This document shows positions 49,518-58,493 of a DNA stretch of 64,000 nt, one piece after another. The translations under genes and the position numbers were made by a program. The stretch is from Achromobacter mucicolens (lineage in GTDB: Bacteria > Pseudomonadota > Gammaproteobacteria > Burkholderiales > Burkholderiaceae_B). The notes beneath the pieces were generated by a model. It was given only the letters and a program-made list of their open reading frames with translations. It searched no databases and was not told the origin of the DNA. Position 1 is the first letter of the stretch, and each line of letters begins with the position of its first letter. The DNA lies in the NCBI RefSeq assembly GCF_902859725.1, contig NZ_CADIJP010000011.1, forward strand, positions 169,351 to 233,350, in the 5' to 3' direction.

Positions 49518-50672
49518 TCAGGCGGCCAGCCTGTGCGTGCCGGCGGGCTGGGAGTTGGCGGAAACAGCCATCTGATACAGCGCGGCCACCAGATCGGATT
49601 GCGTCACCAGCCCCTGCAGGTGGCGGCCCTCATCCAATACGGGCACGCAATGCAGGCTGTCCGACATTGGCCGGGCCAGCTCGATCACGGGCAGGCCCGG
49701 CGTGGCGAAAGGCACTTCGCTGCGCATGCAGTCGGCCACCAGCAGATCGGGCGTGAAGGCGGCATCCGTGGCGACGGGCGCCGGGCGGCTCTTGCGCGCC
49801 AGCACATCGCCCTGAGCAATCATGCCCGCGTAGCGGCCCGCCGAATCCAGCACCGGCAGCGCCTGCAAACGGTGCTTGTCAAAGAGCCGCACCGCGTAGT
49901 CCAGCGGGTCCTTTTCCAAGACGGTCACCACGTCGCGCGACATGATGTCGGCGCATCGCACGTCGCCAAAGCGGCGCACGCTGGCGCGCAGTTCGGCGGC
50001 GAGCACGATGTCTTCCAGATCTTCCTTGCTGATGTCCAGCAGCTCGCCGCGCTGGCTCAGCGCCTCGTCAAGGTCGGCGCGCGAAAAGCCCAGCCGCGCG
50101 CTGGGGATGGGGTCGCGCGTGTGGTGACCGGCGGCCGGTTCGGCGTGGCGGCGGGGGTAGTTGCGTTTGAGCGCGCCGTTGAAGACCACGGCGATGGCAA
50201 GAAGAATGACCGAATTCAGCGCCACGGGCCACAGCGCGAAACCGTACCCGAGCTTCGCGACGGCCGGTCCCCCCAGCACGGCGGTCAGCGCGACGGCGCC
50301 GCTGGGCGGATGCAGGCAGCGCAGGGAAAACATGGCGCCGATCGCCAGCGCTACGGCGACGGCGGCGGCAACGCCGGGCAGGGGAATGAATTGCGCGCAG
50401 AACACGCCGATCAGGGCCGACACGAGGTTGCCGGCCATCAACGACCAGGGCTGGGCGAGCGGACTGGCAGGCGCGGCGAACAGCAGCACCGCCGATGCGC
50501 CCATCGGCGCAATGAACCACGGATTGTCCGCGCCCAGCGCGTGACGTCCCACCCACTCGGTGCAGAACAGGCCAAGCAGGGCGCCGACCGCGCCGTACAG
50601 TTTTTCGCGTCCGTTGACGCCCACGGGCGCTGGCGCGAACGAGCCCAGCCAGCGCTTGATTGCAACACCCAA
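49518..50672 (-). CDS. HPP-family membrane protein with CBS domains
   Basis: A 384-residue protein. The N-terminal half is an HPP module with about four or five membrane segments; the family markers are APMGASAVLLFAAPASPLAQP and the HPPSGAVALTAVLGG loop (HPPS). The C-terminal half has a CBS pair (about residues 240-375) with ADIMSRDVVTVLEKDPLDY and VADCMRSEVPFATPGLP. HPP proteins are implicated in nitrite or anion transport in other organisms; the role here is unknown. It is immediately upstream of the kinase gene on the same strand. Confidence 0.88.
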   Translation of the reverse strand: MGVAIKRWLGSFAPAPVGVNGREKLYGAVGALLGLFCTEWVGRHALGADNPWFIAPMGASAVLLFAAPASPLAQPWSLMAGNLVSALIGVFCAQFIPLPGVAAAVAVALAIGAMFSLRCLHPPSGAVALTAVLGGPAVAKLGYGFALWPVALNSVILLAIAVVFNGALKRNYPRRHAEPAAGHHTRDPIPSARLGFSRADLDEALSQRGELLDISKEDLEDIVLAAELRASVRRFGDVRCADIMSRDVVTVLEKDPLDYAVRLFDKHRLQALPVLDSAGRYAGMIAQGDVLARKSRPAPVATDAAFTPDLLVADCMRSEVPFATPGLPVIELARPMSDSLHCVPVLDEGRHLQGLVTQSDLVAALYQMAVSANSQPAGTHRLAA

Positions 50673-50779
50673 GACAATCTCTCCTCGCGACGCATTGATA
50701 TGTCGCGGGGCGACAATTTATCACGAGGCGCATTACCTGACGGCATGAGCTTATGCCGGACAAGCGTGAAGGAGGGGGA

Positions 50780-51232
50780 TCAGTCCTTGCCGTTGTCGGC
50801 GCCCATGCGCGCCAGCAATCGCGTCAGAAGCGGACGCATGGCGTGCAGTTCTTCGAGATGTGAGGCAGAGAGGTTTTCCAGCATGCGCTCGCCCTTGGCG
50901 GTCAGCACGACCTCGACGCGGCGGCCGTCTTCGGGGTCGGCTTCGCGGCTGACCAGATCCAGCCGGGCCAGACGCCCCACCAGTTCGGCCGCGGTGTGTG
51001 GGCGGATCAGCAGGCGGTCGGCAATTTCACCGACGTAGAGGCCCCGGCGTCCGGGAGCGCCTTTGCGCGTGCCCTTGATGGCCAGCAACGCCTGATGCTG
51101 CTGCGGCATCAGGTCCAGGCCCGCGGCCGCGCTTTCACTGAACGCCGCGAATTTTCGCAACGCATAGCGAAAGTCCGCGAGCAGTTCGTAGTCGGCGGGA
51201 GACAGGCGAGTGGGTGTCTTGGAGGCGTTCAC
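50780..51232 (-). CDS. MarR-family transcriptional regulator
   Basis: A 150-residue MarR protein. The winged helix spans about residues 45-115, with YVGEIADRLLIRPHTAAELVGRL (recognition region) and VSREADPEDGRRVEVVLTAKG (wing). It is divergent from the ClC channel gene. A 19-base imperfect dyad (51248-51266) lies between them and is its probable operator. The ligand is unknown. Confidence 0.9.
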   Translation of the reverse strand: MNASKTPTRLSPADYELLADFRYALRKFAAFSESAAAGLDLMPQQHQALLAIKGTRKGAPGRRGLYVGEIADRLLIRPHTAAELVGRLARLDLVSREADPEDGRRVEVVLTAKGERMLENLSASHLEELHAMRPLLTRLLARMGADNGKD

Positions 51233-51247
51233 CGCGCGATTCTAATA

Positions 51248-51266
51248 TATGTCGTGTTACGATATA
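51248..51266. promoter_or_regulatory. Imperfect dyad between marR-type and clc-type genes
   Basis: TATGTCGT-GTT-ACGATATA: 8-bp arms with one mismatch and a 3-base spacer. It lies 16 bases upstream of the MarR start and overlaps an AT-rich stretch with -10-like TACGAT (51258). Typical MarR operator size. Confidence 0.5.
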
Positions 51267-51315
51267 GATGACTTTTCGCAAACTCCGCGCGAATACTTCC
51301 CAAATTGCTTCGACC

Positions 51316-53115
51316 ATGCCTTCCATTTCCTCTTCCGCCCGGCCCGGACTGCGGCTCGGCGACTTCACCACGGACCGGCGCGTCGTCCTGTTGATGGGCC
51401 TTGCCATTCCGGTCGGCCTGGCCAGCGTCGCGGCCGCCTGGATCCTGCTGCGCCTGATCGCACTTTGCACGAACCTGGCCTATCACGGCCTGTTTTCCTT
51501 CGCCGACCTGCCCATCACCACCGGCCGTCTCGGGTGGGGATCGGTGGCCATCCCGGTGATCGGCTGCCTCATCATCGGCCTCATGGCGCGCTACGGCTCA
51601 GAAAAGATCCGCGGCCACGGCATCCCCGAAGCCATGGAAGCCATTCTGATCGGCAAGAGCCGGATCCAGCCGAAGGTGGCGGTGCTAAAGCCCGTGTCGT
51701 CGGCGGTGTCCATCGGCACGGGCGGCCCGTTCGGCGCCGAAGGACCCATCATCATGACGGGCGGTGCGATCGGGTCGCTGCTGGCGCAGACCATCCACCT
51801 GGACGACGGCGAACGCAAGACGCTCCTGGTCGCCGGCGCGGCGGCCGGCATGACGGCCATCTTTGGAACGCCCCTGGCCGCGGTGTTGCTGGCGGTCGAA
51901 CTGCTGCTCTTCGAATGGAAGCCGCGCAGTTTCCTGCCCGTGGCGGTGGCCGCGCTGGTGGCGGCTGCAACGCGCGCTTTCGTCATGGAGCCCGGCCCGA
52001 TCTTTGCGTATGCCGGCACGTTTGCCTTCACGCCGTGGCATCTGGTGGCGTGCGCCGCGGTCGGCGTGCTGGCGGGCCTTGGATCCGGCGTGCTTACGTC
52101 GCTGGTGTATGCGGCCGAAGACCTGTTCGAGAAGCTGCCCATCCACTGGATGTGGTGGCCGGCCATCGGCGGACTGGCCATCGGCATCGGCGGCCTGATC
52201 GAGCCCGCCGCGCTGGGCGTGGGCTATGACAACATCCGCCACATGCTGGCGGGCGATCTGGCGTTCCAGGCGGTGCTGGTGCTGCTGGTGGTCAAGGTTG
52301 CGATCTGGTCTATTGCGCTTGGGTCGGGCACGTCCGGCGGCGTGCTGGCCCCGCTGCTGATCTTTGGCGGCGCGTTGGGCGCGCTGGCGTCGCCCGTGCT
52401 GCCGCAGGCCGACCCGGGGTTCTGGGCCCTGGTGGGCATGGCGGCGATGATGGGCGGCACGATGCGCGCGCCGCTGACGGCAACGCTTTTTGCCGTGGAG
52501 CTGACCGGCAACCTGCAGGCGCTCTTGCCGGTGCTGTCGGCGTGCGTGTTTGCCTATGGCGTGACCGTCCTGCTGCTCAAGCGGTCGATCCTGACCGAGA
52601 AGATCGCACGCCGCGGCCACCATATCAGCCGCGAGTACCGTGTGGATCCCTTTGACCTCTTGCGCGTCGCCGACGTGATGACCAGCCCGGTGCAGACGCT
52701 GCCCGACACGATGACGGTGGCGCAGGCCGTGACGCATTTCACCACCGCGCAGCCCGTCCACACGAGCTATCCAGTGCTGGACGCGCAAGGTGTCGTGGTG
52801 GGCGAGGTCACGCGCGCCGACACGCTGGCGTGGGCATTGCAAGGCGAGCCGGATGACCGGACGCTGGCGCAGGCGATGGACGGGCGCGAACTGGTGTTCG
52901 GCCATCCGGATGAGCTGGCCAGCCAGATCGCCGACCGCATGGCGTTGTCCGGGGCGGGGCGCGTCCCGATCATCGACCGCGATTCCGGCCGGTTGGTGGG
53001 CATCGTGGGCCGTAAGGACCTGTTCCGCTCGCGCGCGCGCCGGTTGCGCGAGGAAAGCCAGCGGGCGGCGTTTTTCCGCCCGGCGGCGTCGGGCGCGCTG
53101 CGCAAGACGGGCTGA
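51316..53115 (+). CDS. ClC-type chloride channel/antiporter with CBS domains
   Basis: A 599-residue ClC protein. GHGIPEAMEAIL, the gating-Glu motif GPFGAEGPII (Glu142) and GSGTSGGVLAPLL are the three ClC selectivity motifs. Glu in LLFEWKPRSF matches the proton-glutamate position, so H+/Cl- exchange is likely. A CBS pair (about residues 430-560, VADVMTSPVQTLPDTMTV) regulates it. ATG 51316 is chosen because a -10-like element and dyad occupy 51248-51266; ATG 51268 is the longer alternative. It is divergent from MarR. Confidence 0.9.
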   Translation: MPSISSSARPGLRLGDFTTDRRVVLLMGLAIPVGLASVAAAWILLRLIALCTNLAYHGLFSFADLPITTGRLGWGSVAIPVIGCLIIGLMARYGSEKIRGHGIPEAMEAILIGKSRIQPKVAVLKPVSSAVSIGTGGPFGAEGPIIMTGGAIGSLLAQTIHLDDGERKTLLVAGAAAGMTAIFGTPLAAVLLAVELLLFEWKPRSFLPVAVAALVAAATRAFVMEPGPIFAYAGTFAFTPWHLVACAAVGVLAGLGSGVLTSLVYAAEDLFEKLPIHWMWWPAIGGLAIGIGGLIEPAALGVGYDNIRHMLAGDLAFQAVLVLLVVKVAIWSIALGSGTSGGVLAPLLIFGGALGALASPVLPQADPGFWALVGMAAMMGGTMRAPLTATLFAVELTGNLQALLPVLSACVFAYGVTVLLLKRSILTEKIARRGHHISREYRVDPFDLLRVADVMTSPVQTLPDTMTVAQAVTHFTTAQPVHTSYPVLDAQGVVVGEVTRADTLAWALQGEPDDRTLAQAMDGRELVFGHPDELASQIADRMALSGAGRVPIIDRDSGRLVGIVGRKDLFRSRARRLREESQRAAFFRPAASGALRKTG

Positions 53116-53125
53116 GGCGGTTCGA

Positions 53126-54031
53126 TTACGCCGCCGCGGCCTTGCCGCCCGATGCGCGCAATTCCCACAACACGTCCAGCACGTGCTGCGTGGCCGCTTC
53201 CACTTGCCCGGCGCGATGCGCGATGCCCAATGGGCGCCACAAGGTGGGCCGAACCGGCCGCATGATGACGCGCGGATCGGGTTGCGGCGCGGTCGCCTCA
53301 TGCGGCAACAAGGTCGCGCCATAACCGGCAGCCACCAGGCTCTTGATGGCGTCGTTGTAGTTCAACTGGATGCGCGCGCGGGGGTTCAGGCCGGCGGCCA
53401 TGAACCATTCGCCCGTCAGCCGCGACAGGCGCGTGCTGGCGTCGTTCAGGATCAGCGGCCGCTCGGCCAGCCACGCGGGCGTGAGGCGCGCGGGCGCTTT
53501 CCAGGAAGCGGGCAGAAAGGCCATCACCGGATCGCGGCGCCACGGACGCAGCACGAGTCCCGTCATGGGCGGCTGTGGCAGCGCGACCAGTCCCACGTCC
53601 AGTGTTCCTTCGGCCAGCCTCAGCAGCGTCTCCTGCGAGGTCAGCACCGCCACCTGCACGTCGATGCCGGGATGATCGCGGCCCAGCGTTTCCAGGGCTT
53701 GCGGCAGCAGATGCGCGATGGCGCCGGTCGAGGCCCCGAGCCTCACGCGGCCGGCCAGCCCTTGAACCTGCCGCTGCACGTCGTCCAGCGCCTGGTCCGC
53801 CTCGGCGAGCAGGCGGCGCGCCCGTTCCAGCAACGTTTCGCCGATGGGCGTGGGCCTGACCTGACCGCGTTTGCGCGTCAGTAGCGGGGCGCCGACGCGG
53901 GCTTCCAGGTCTGACACGTGCAGGCTCACGGTGGGCGGCGCCAGGTGCAGCGCACGCGCGGCGTCGGCAAACGATCCGAGGTCGGCGATGGCCACGAGGG
54001 TGCGCAGACGGTCCAGGCTGATTTCGCGCAT
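53126..54031 (-). CDS. LysR-family transcriptional regulator
   Basis: A 301-residue LysR protein: MREISLDRLRTLVAIADLGS and LAPPTVSLHVSDLEARVG make the HTH; an effector domain follows. It is divergent from argC across 166 bases and convergent with the ClC gene. A link to arginine synthesis is only positional. It is not clearly ArgP-like. Confidence 0.9.
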   Translation of the reverse strand: MREISLDRLRTLVAIADLGSFADAARALHLAPPTVSLHVSDLEARVGAPLLTRKRGQVRPTPIGETLLERARRLLAEADQALDDVQRQVQGLAGRVRLGASTGAIAHLLPQALETLGRDHPGIDVQVAVLTSQETLLRLAEGTLDVGLVALPQPPMTGLVLRPWRRDPVMAFLPASWKAPARLTPAWLAERPLILNDASTRLSRLTGEWFMAAGLNPRARIQLNYNDAIKSLVAAGYGATLLPHEATAPQPDPRVIMRPVRPTLWRPLGIAHRAGQVEAATQHVLDVLWELRASGGKAAAA

Positions 54032-54197
54032 GAGGGATTCCGGGATGGGTTTCGGTGTTGGCGCCGGCGCGCCTGCAACGTTCAGGGAACCTGAATCAAA
54101 CGGTCATGATATTCGACTTTTCTTATCTGACGGCGGGATCGAAGATGACGTTCATTCCTGAGCAGATCGGGCAACGCTGAACCATCCGGACCGCATC

Positions 54198-55130
54198 ATG
54201 ACCCAACCTCTAGTTTTCATCGACGGCGACCAGGGCACGACAGGCCTGCAGATCCACGAGCGGCTGCACGGCCGCACCGACCTGCGGTTGCTGACTTTGC
54301 CCGAGACCGACCGCAAGAATCCGCAGCGCCGCGCCGAGGCGATCAACGCCAGCGACGTTGCGATTCTCTGCCTGCCCGACGAACCGGCGCGGCAGGCCGC
54401 CGCCTCCGTCGTCAATCCCAAGGTCCGCATCATCGATGCCAGCTCCGCGCACCGCACGGACGCGGGCTGGGTCTATGGTTTTCCGGAAATGCGCGCGGGT
54501 CAGGCTGAGCGGATTGCGCACGCGCTGCGTGTCAGCAACCCTGGCTGCTATCCCACCGGCGCCATCGCGCTGCTGGGGCCGCTAGTGCAGGCCGGGCTGG
54601 TGCCCGCCGACTATCCGGCGGTCATCAACGCCGTGTCCGGCTATTCGGGCGGCGGGCGCGCCAGCGTCGATGCCTACGAAGGCCCGGAAGGCGCGCGCGG
54701 GCCCGCGTTCCAGGTCTACGGCCTGGGTTTGGCTCACAAGCACACGCCCGAGATCGAGCGGCATGCGGGCCTTACGCAGCGCCCAGTGTTCGTGCCGTCT
54801 TACGGCGCATTCCGCCAGGGCATCGTCCTGACCGTGCCGCTGCACTTGCGCCTGCTGCCCGCAGGCGTGGACGCCGCCGCGCTGCACGATTGTCTGCAAC
54901 AGCACTACGCGGGCGCCGCCCACGTCCAAGTGGTGCCGCGCGACGAGGCGGCCACGCACGCGAACCTGGATCCCCAGGCGCTGAACGGCACGAACGACCT
55001 GCGGCTGGGCGTGTATGGCAATGCAGCGCACGGTCAGGTGCTGCTGACCGCCGTGTTCGACAACCTGGGCAAGGGCGCATCGGGCGCGGCAGTGCAGAAT
55101 CTGGATCTGATGCTGGCCGCGATGCGGTGA
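54198..55130 (+). CDS. argC: N-acetyl-gamma-glutamyl-phosphate reductase (type 2 ArgC)
   Basis: A 310-residue enzyme of arginine biosynthesis, reducing N-acetylglutamyl-phosphate to the semialdehyde with [22 protein letters not shown] is the nucleotide-binding start; the catalytic Cys117 lies in [15 protein letters not shown] His in [12 protein letters not shown] is the other catalytic residue. The length fits the shorter type-2 ArgC. No other arg gene is adjacent. It is divergent from a LysR regulator. Confidence 0.92.
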   Translation: MTQPLVFIDGDQGTTGLQIHERLHGRTDLRLLTLPETDRKNPQRRAEAINASDVAILCLPDEPARQAAASVVNPKVRIIDASSAHRTDAGWVYGFPEMRAGQAERIAHALRVSNPGCYPTGAIALLGPLVQAGLVPADYPAVINAVSGYSGGGRASVDAYEGPEGARGPAFQVYGLGLAHKHTPEIERHAGLTQRPVFVPSYGAFRQGIVLTVPLHLRLLPAGVDAAALHDCLQQHYAGAAHVQVVPRDEAATHANLDPQALNGTNDLRLGVYGNAAHGQVLLTAVFDNLGKGASGAAVQNLDLMLAAMR

Positions 55131-55179
55131 TGGGGCTCGTGCAAGCCGGGCAAGGCCATGCGGCCCTTGCCCGGCCGGT

Positions 55180-56169
55180 TTACTTGTCGAGCCAGGGCGC
55201 TTCCTTCCAGAGCTGGCGGAATTGCGCTTCGCCGGCCGACAGTTCCTTGGCGTATTCCGCTGGCGGCAGGTAGCGCAGCGGCGCAAACATCTCCCGGGCC
55301 TTGGCCTGGAATTGCGGGTCTTGCACCGTGTGCTGGACGGCCGAGACCAGCTTCGTGCGGACCTCGTCCGGCAAGCCCTTGGGTGCGGCCAGGCCGCGCA
55401 GCGAAGCCAGTTCGAAGTCGAACCCCTGTTCCGTGAAGGTGGGCACGTCGGGCAGCGCGGCAGACCGGGTATTGCCCATCTGTCCTAAAAAGCGCAGCGG
55501 CGTGCCGCCTTTCCGGTACTGAAGCGCCTCGCCCACGTTGATGGCGCCGATCGTGATCTCGCCGCTTGCCAATGCGCCGCGCACCTCGCCGGCGCCCTTG
55601 TACGGGATATGGCTCAGTTTGGTGCCTGACGTGCGTTCGAAGCGGAGCATGGCCAGGTGGTCGTCCGAGCCGGTGCCCGTGGTGCCGACGGTGACCTTGC
55701 CGGGATTCTGCTTTGCATAGGCAGCCAATTCCGCCAGGTTCTTGATCGGGTTGTCGTTCAGCACCGAGAACGCGCCCGGATCATCGATCAGGTTGCCGAG
55801 CAGATCGTAGCTTTGCCACGTGAAGTCCGTCTTGCGCTCGATGGGAATCGTCAGCAGATTCGGCGTGTTGATGAAGCCGATGGTGTAGCCGTCCGGCTGA
55901 GCGCGCGCCAGTTCCGCAAAGCCGATGGCGCCGCCCGCGCCCGGCCGGTTCAGCACCACGATGCGCGCGTCGCCGCCCAGGTACTTTTGCAGGAAGGGCG
56001 CCATCATCCGGGCGACCAGGTCGGTGCCGCCGCCCGGTCCGTAAGACACGATCAGGTTGATCGGCCGTTCGGGATAGCCGGCCGCCTGCGCGGCGCCGGA
56101 AAACAGGGCGGCGCCTGCAAGCAGGGTAGCCAGGGTGCGCAGCGTGCGGCGCTTGGTCTGTTGTTGCAT
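55180..56169 (-). CDS. Bug-family TTT periplasmic substrate-binding protein
   Basis: A 329-residue Bug receptor with a signal peptide (ending GAAQAAG), then YPERPINLIVSYGPGGGTDLVAR and RIVVLNRPGAGGAIGFAELAR, plus AQPDGYTIGFIN. It follows the 2-hydroxyacid dehydrogenase on the same strand by 78 bases, so the two are probably co-transcribed. No TctAB genes nearby. Confidence 0.92.
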   Translation of the reverse strand: MQQQTKRRTLRTLATLLAGAALFSGAAQAAGYPERPINLIVSYGPGGGTDLVARMMAPFLQKYLGGDARIVVLNRPGAGGAIGFAELARAQPDGYTIGFINTPNLLTIPIERKTDFTWQSYDLLGNLIDDPGAFSVLNDNPIKNLAELAAYAKQNPGKVTVGTTGTGSDDHLAMLRFERTSGTKLSHIPYKGAGEVRGALASGEITIGAINVGEALQYRKGGTPLRFLGQMGNTRSAALPDVPTFTEQGFDFELASLRGLAAPKGLPDEVRTKLVSAVQHTVQDPQFQAKAREMFAPLRYLPPAEYAKELSAGEAQFRQLWKEAPWLDK

Positions 56170-56247
56170 GGTTGTCTCCTTTGGATGTTTTGGCGGTCAC
56201 GGCCTGTCGCGTGCCTTGCGGCGCCGGCAGGCACGAATGCCGCGTTG

Positions 56248-57300
56248 TTATGTCAGGCTGGCAATGCGCTCGGCGGCCCGGGGCCAGACCTCCGGGTTGA
56301 CGAGTTGCGGCGGCCGCTCGCCGCGCAGCATGGCGGCAAGCTGTGTTGCCGAGGAACGGGCGACGCTGCGGCGCGCTTCGTGCGTGACGCCCGCGGTGTG
56401 GAAGGTGGCCACGACGTTGTCCAATGCCAGCAGCGGGGCCGACCGGTCGGGCGGTTCCTGCTCCCACACGTCCAGCCCGGCGCCTCGCAGGTGTCCGCCC
56501 CGCAACGCGTCATGCAGCGCGCTTTCGTCATGAATGCCGCCGCGGGCAGTCGAGATGAACACCGCGCCGGGTTTCATCGCCGCAAAGGCGCGCGCGCCGA
56601 ACAGACCGCGCGTGGTGGCGTCCAGCGGGCAATGCAGCGAGACGATATCGGACTGCGACAGCAGTTCGTCCAGCCCAACCGGTTCAGCGCCGCGAGCGCG
56701 GATGGTCACGGCATCCAGCAGCGGATCGTGGGCGATGACGCGCAGGCCAAAGCCTTGGGCAATGCGGGCCACGCAGGTGCCGATCTTGCCAATGCCCACC
56801 AGGCCGATGACCGCGCCGTGGATCTCGTGGCCCATCAGATCTTCGCGCGAAAAGCCGGTGTCATGGCGCAGGCGGTTATGAGATTCGACGATCCGGCGTT
56901 GCACGGCCAGCAGCAGCGCGTAGGTGTGTTCGGCCACGGACTCGGCGTTGCCGCCGGCCTGGTTCACGACAGCGATGCCGGCCGCTGTGCAGGCCGGCAC
57001 ATCGATGGTGTCGTAGCCCGCGCCGCCCGACGACACGCACACGAGGTCCGGGCACTGCGCGATCAATGATTCGCCGACAAACCACTGGCGCGGCAGCTCG
57101 TCCCTGGCCGCGGACACATGGTAGGCATGAGCGGATTTCAATCCGGCAAGCGTGCGGGCGTCGTCGCCCTTCGCGGGAAGCACCGACAATGCGATGCCGG
57201 GCGTGGCGCCGATGATTTCGTCAAATACAGGGTTCAGCCACAGGTCCAGGCGGACAAGCCGGGCGGGGCGGTCGTGCGGGGTGAATCCGGAATCCGGCAT
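56248..57300 (-). CDS. 2-hydroxyacid dehydrogenase (D-specific family)
   Basis: A 350-residue NAD-dependent dehydrogenase of the phosphoglycerate/hydroxypyruvate family. The Rossmann motif is GLVGIGKIGTCVA. Catalytic Arg lies in STARGGIHDE, Glu in DVWEQEPPD, and His in TFHTAGVTHEAR. It is upstream of the Bug receptor, so a keto acid/hydroxy acid pathway is likely. A TTCT-N7-AGAA dyad lies 70 bases upstream (57370-57384). Confidence 0.9.
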   Translation of the reverse strand: MPDSGFTPHDRPARLVRLDLWLNPVFDEIIGATPGIALSVLPAKGDDARTLAGLKSAHAYHVSAARDELPRQWFVGESLIAQCPDLVCVSSGGAGYDTIDVPACTAAGIAVVNQAGGNAESVAEHTYALLLAVQRRIVESHNRLRHDTGFSREDLMGHEIHGAVIGLVGIGKIGTCVARIAQGFGLRVIAHDPLLDAVTIRARGAEPVGLDELLSQSDIVSLHCPLDATTRGLFGARAFAAMKPGAVFISTARGGIHDESALHDALRGGHLRGAGLDVWEQEPPDRSAPLLALDNVVATFHTAGVTHEARRSVARSSATQLAAMLRGERPPQLVNPEVWPRAAERIASLT

Positions 57301-57369
57301 GTGGCCTAATCTCCAAGTCAGTCCGACTGGACTCTACGCCCGCCAAAAGGGGAGATAAAGCGAATAATT

Positions 57370-57384
57370 TTCTGCTTAATAGAA
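57370..57384. promoter_or_regulatory. Dyad upstream of the dehydrogenase-Bug operon
   Basis: TTCT-GCTTAAT-AGAA in an AT-rich run, 70 bases before the dehydrogenase start. It has the size of a LysR-type site. It could bind the LysR encoded at 57430-58329. Short arms, so weak evidence. Confidence 0.35.
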
Positions 57385-57429
57385 CGCTTTTGTGAAACTG
57401 TGGGGACCCCCACGAAGGGGCGGTTGCGC

Positions 57430-58329
57430 TCATACCATCCCCGAGGGCGCATGAAAATCCAGGCAGGCCTCGGCGTGCGCGCGCAGCGTTTCCAACATGG
57501 GCCGCGTGTCGTCGCGGCGCCATTGGAAGGTATAGGTAAGCGGGCGCAGGGGCGCGAATCCGGGCAGCGGGTGCAAGTCGCCCCGGTCGATCAGGATGCG
57601 TGCCCATGCCGATGGCAGGAAACCCAGCCCCAGGCCTTGGCGAAGCATGGCCGCGATGCCGCCCCAACCGTTGCAGCACTGGTTGCGGCCGGGCGACACG
57701 CGCTGCTCGGTCAGCCAGTCGTCCAGGATGCGGATGGCGCCCGAGCTTTGCGGCAGGGTGATGAGCGTCAGGCCGGGCAGGTCGGCGGGGGTGAGCGTCT
57801 GGGGATTGGGGACGGCGCCGGCCGCGGCCACCCATTCGAACTGGGCGCTGCCGATTACGCGCGACGCGATCGACGGCCGGGACGAGGGGCCCGCGATGAC
57901 GGCAAAGTCGAGTTCGCCTTCTTCCAGGCCGCGCTCGACCAGTTCGCCAACGCCCACGAAGGGCTCGACCAGCAGATCGGGATGGTCGAGTTGAATCACT
58001 TCAATCAGGCGGGCCATCCAGGTCAGCGACGTCAGCTCGCCCGCGCCAAACCGGCAGCGGCCCGAATAGCTGAGGTTGTTGCTGGCCTGCTGCATGAACT
58101 GGTCGGCGTTGCGCAGCAGATCCTTGGCGTGCGGCACCAGCTGTTCGCCCAGCGCGGTCAACGCGGCGCTGCGGGCGCTGCGGCTGAAGAGTTCGGCCCC
58201 GATGGATGATTCCAGTTCGCCAATCCGCTTGGACAACGACGAAACCGAAATATTCAGCCGGTTCGCGGCAATGGCGAAGTTCTTGCAGGTGGCGGCCCAG
58301 TAGAAGGCCTCGAGTTGCTTGAGCGTCAT
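57430..58329 (-). CDS. LysR-family transcriptional regulator
   Basis: A 299-residue LysR protein; HTH at MTLKQLEAFYWAATCKNFAI and LNISVSSLSKRIGELESSIG. It is divergent from the FMN-dependent hydroxyacid oxidase gene, with a textbook T-N11-A dyad between them. The ATG at 58329 is chosen over a TTG four codons upstream. It ends 130 bases before the dehydrogenase-Bug operon, on the same strand. Confidence 0.9.
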   Translation of the reverse strand: MTLKQLEAFYWAATCKNFAIAANRLNISVSSLSKRIGELESSIGAELFSRSARSAALTALGEQLVPHAKDLLRNADQFMQQASNNLSYSGRCRFGAGELTSLTWMARLIEVIQLDHPDLLVEPFVGVGELVERGLEEGELDFAVIAGPSSRPSIASRVIGSAQFEWVAAAGAVPNPQTLTPADLPGLTLITLPQSSGAIRILDDWLTEQRVSPGRNQCCNGWGGIAAMLRQGLGLGFLPSAWARILIDRGDLHPLPGFAPLRPLTYTFQWRRDDTRPMLETLRAHAEACLDFHAPSGMV

Positions 58330-58391
58330 GAGAGGATGCAATCCGGCGGAGCAGGCTGGTGAGGGCGAATAAAAGTGTAGGGAACAAGATC

Positions 58392-58408
58392 AATAAAGTC
58401 ACTTTATT
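58392..58408. promoter_or_regulatory. LysR-type palindrome (T-N11-A)
   Basis: AATAAAGT-C-ACTTTATT, an 8-bp perfect inverted repeat with a single central base; T at 58394 and A at 58406 fit T-N11-A. It overlaps the -35 region of the promoter below. Confidence 0.65.
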
Positions 58409-58431
58409 CAAACTGCCGGCGCGCCTATAGT
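58403..58431 (+). promoter_or_regulatory. Candidate sigma-70 promoter of the hydroxyacid oxidase gene
   Basis: TTTATT (58403-58408), a 17-base spacer, and TATAGT (58426-58431). The -35 is poor and overlapped by the LysR dyad, as expected for an activator-dependent promoter. Confidence 0.5.
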
Positions 58432-58493
58432 GCCCGCCAATACCGACAACGACAGGACGGCCGCTCGCTGGGCGAGCGACCAGAGGAGCCCAC

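Noticed and set aside
53126-55130. LysR/argC pair as an ArgP-type arginine regulatory unit
   Set aside because: The LysR protein shows no specific ArgP feature and divergence alone is weak evidence, so it is left as a generic regulator.
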